Positions 5,723-5,799 of a stretch of DNA of 5,799 bases are shown in pieces. The DNA is from Candidatus Poseidoniia archaeon. Lineage in GTDB: Archaea; Thermoplasmatota; Poseidoniia; MGIII; CG-Epi1. Within the stretch, counting starts at the first letter, position 1, and the number at the start of each line of letters is the position of its first letter. The position numbers were made by a program, and so were the translations under genes. The notes under the pieces are model-generated. The model was not told the origin of the DNA and did no database searches. It worked only from the letters and a program-made list of their open reading frames with translations. The stretch lies in contig JAKURS010000065.1 in assembly GCA_022449705.1 (NCBI GenBank), positions 1 through 5,799 on the forward strand, read 5' to 3'.

Positions 5723-5799
5723 GCGCTGTGAGGCAAATACCCGTTTACAGTAACAGATACCCATTATCTCTAGTTATATCAGGTACTAGGATTCCTATC

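Larger units (their letters stand above)
5516..5799. other. Non-coding, AT-richer region downstream of the Mut7-C gene
   Basis: These 284 bases have no convincing gene on either strand, and base composition drops from GC-rich to mixed beyond about 5565. They contain a dyad at 5600-5615, a nested hairpin at 5651-5722, and a minus-strand ATATAA at 5779-5774 that could be a TATA box with a start near 5750. A weak minus-strand reading frame (GTG at 5626 to TAG at 5504, 40 codons, ending in a hydrophobic Gly/Ala/Leu stretch) would overlap the end of the Mut7-C gene by 12 bases. The region may be an intergenic spacer, a small RNA locus or the remains of a lost gene. Confidence 0.5.

Noticed and set aside
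5640..5799. tRNA or CRISPR repeat in the right-hand gene-free region
   Set aside because: The hairpins lack a T-loop GGTTC-A-CC signature and acceptor stem, and there are no regularly spaced direct repeats.

Overview
The window looks archaeal, most probably from a planktonic marine euryarchaeon (Poseidoniia/Marine Group II or III type, Thermoplasmatota). This assignment is an inference. It rests on an archaeal-type family B DNA polymerase, a stand-alone Mut7-C ribonuclease protein, TATA-box promoters placed about 25 bases before start codons without Shine-Dalgarno sites (leaderless transcripts), and a secreted beta-helix protein rich in N-glycosylation sequons. No rRNA or tRNA was seen that could fix the taxonomy. 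Coding parts are GC-rich, while the last 280 bases and part of the first gene are clearly more AT-rich.

Layout. Bases 1-1697 (minus strand) hold the first 565 codons of a secreted right-handed beta-helix repeat protein that runs off the left edge. An 84-base divergent intergenic region separates it from a plus-strand flavin reductase-domain protein (1782-2270). The reductase gene overlaps tail-to-tail by 40 bases with a minus-strand gene for a small two-helix membrane protein of unknown function (2231-2746). That gene is coupled by a TGATG stop/start overlap to the family B DNA polymerase gene upstream of it (2746-5043, minus strand). Divergent from the polymerase is a Mut7-C/DUF82 gene (5093-5515, plus). 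The final 284 bases have no convincing gene but contain a dyad and a nested hairpin whose mispairs favour folding of the minus-strand RNA.

How the genes relate. The polymerase and the membrane protein form a two-gene unit. The polymerase and the Mut7-C gene appear to share one self-complementary TATA element (5065-5070), nearly equidistant from a GTG start (5043, minus) and an ATG start (5093, plus). This suggests co-expression of a replication/repair polymerase and a PIN-like nuclease, and is the most interesting point in the window. The polymerase has intact exonuclease and polymerase motifs, no intein, residues matching the archaeal uracil-sensing pocket, and a C-terminal QTRLF resembling a sliding-clamp binding peptide. 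No mobile element, CRISPR array or clearly new multi-gene system is visible.
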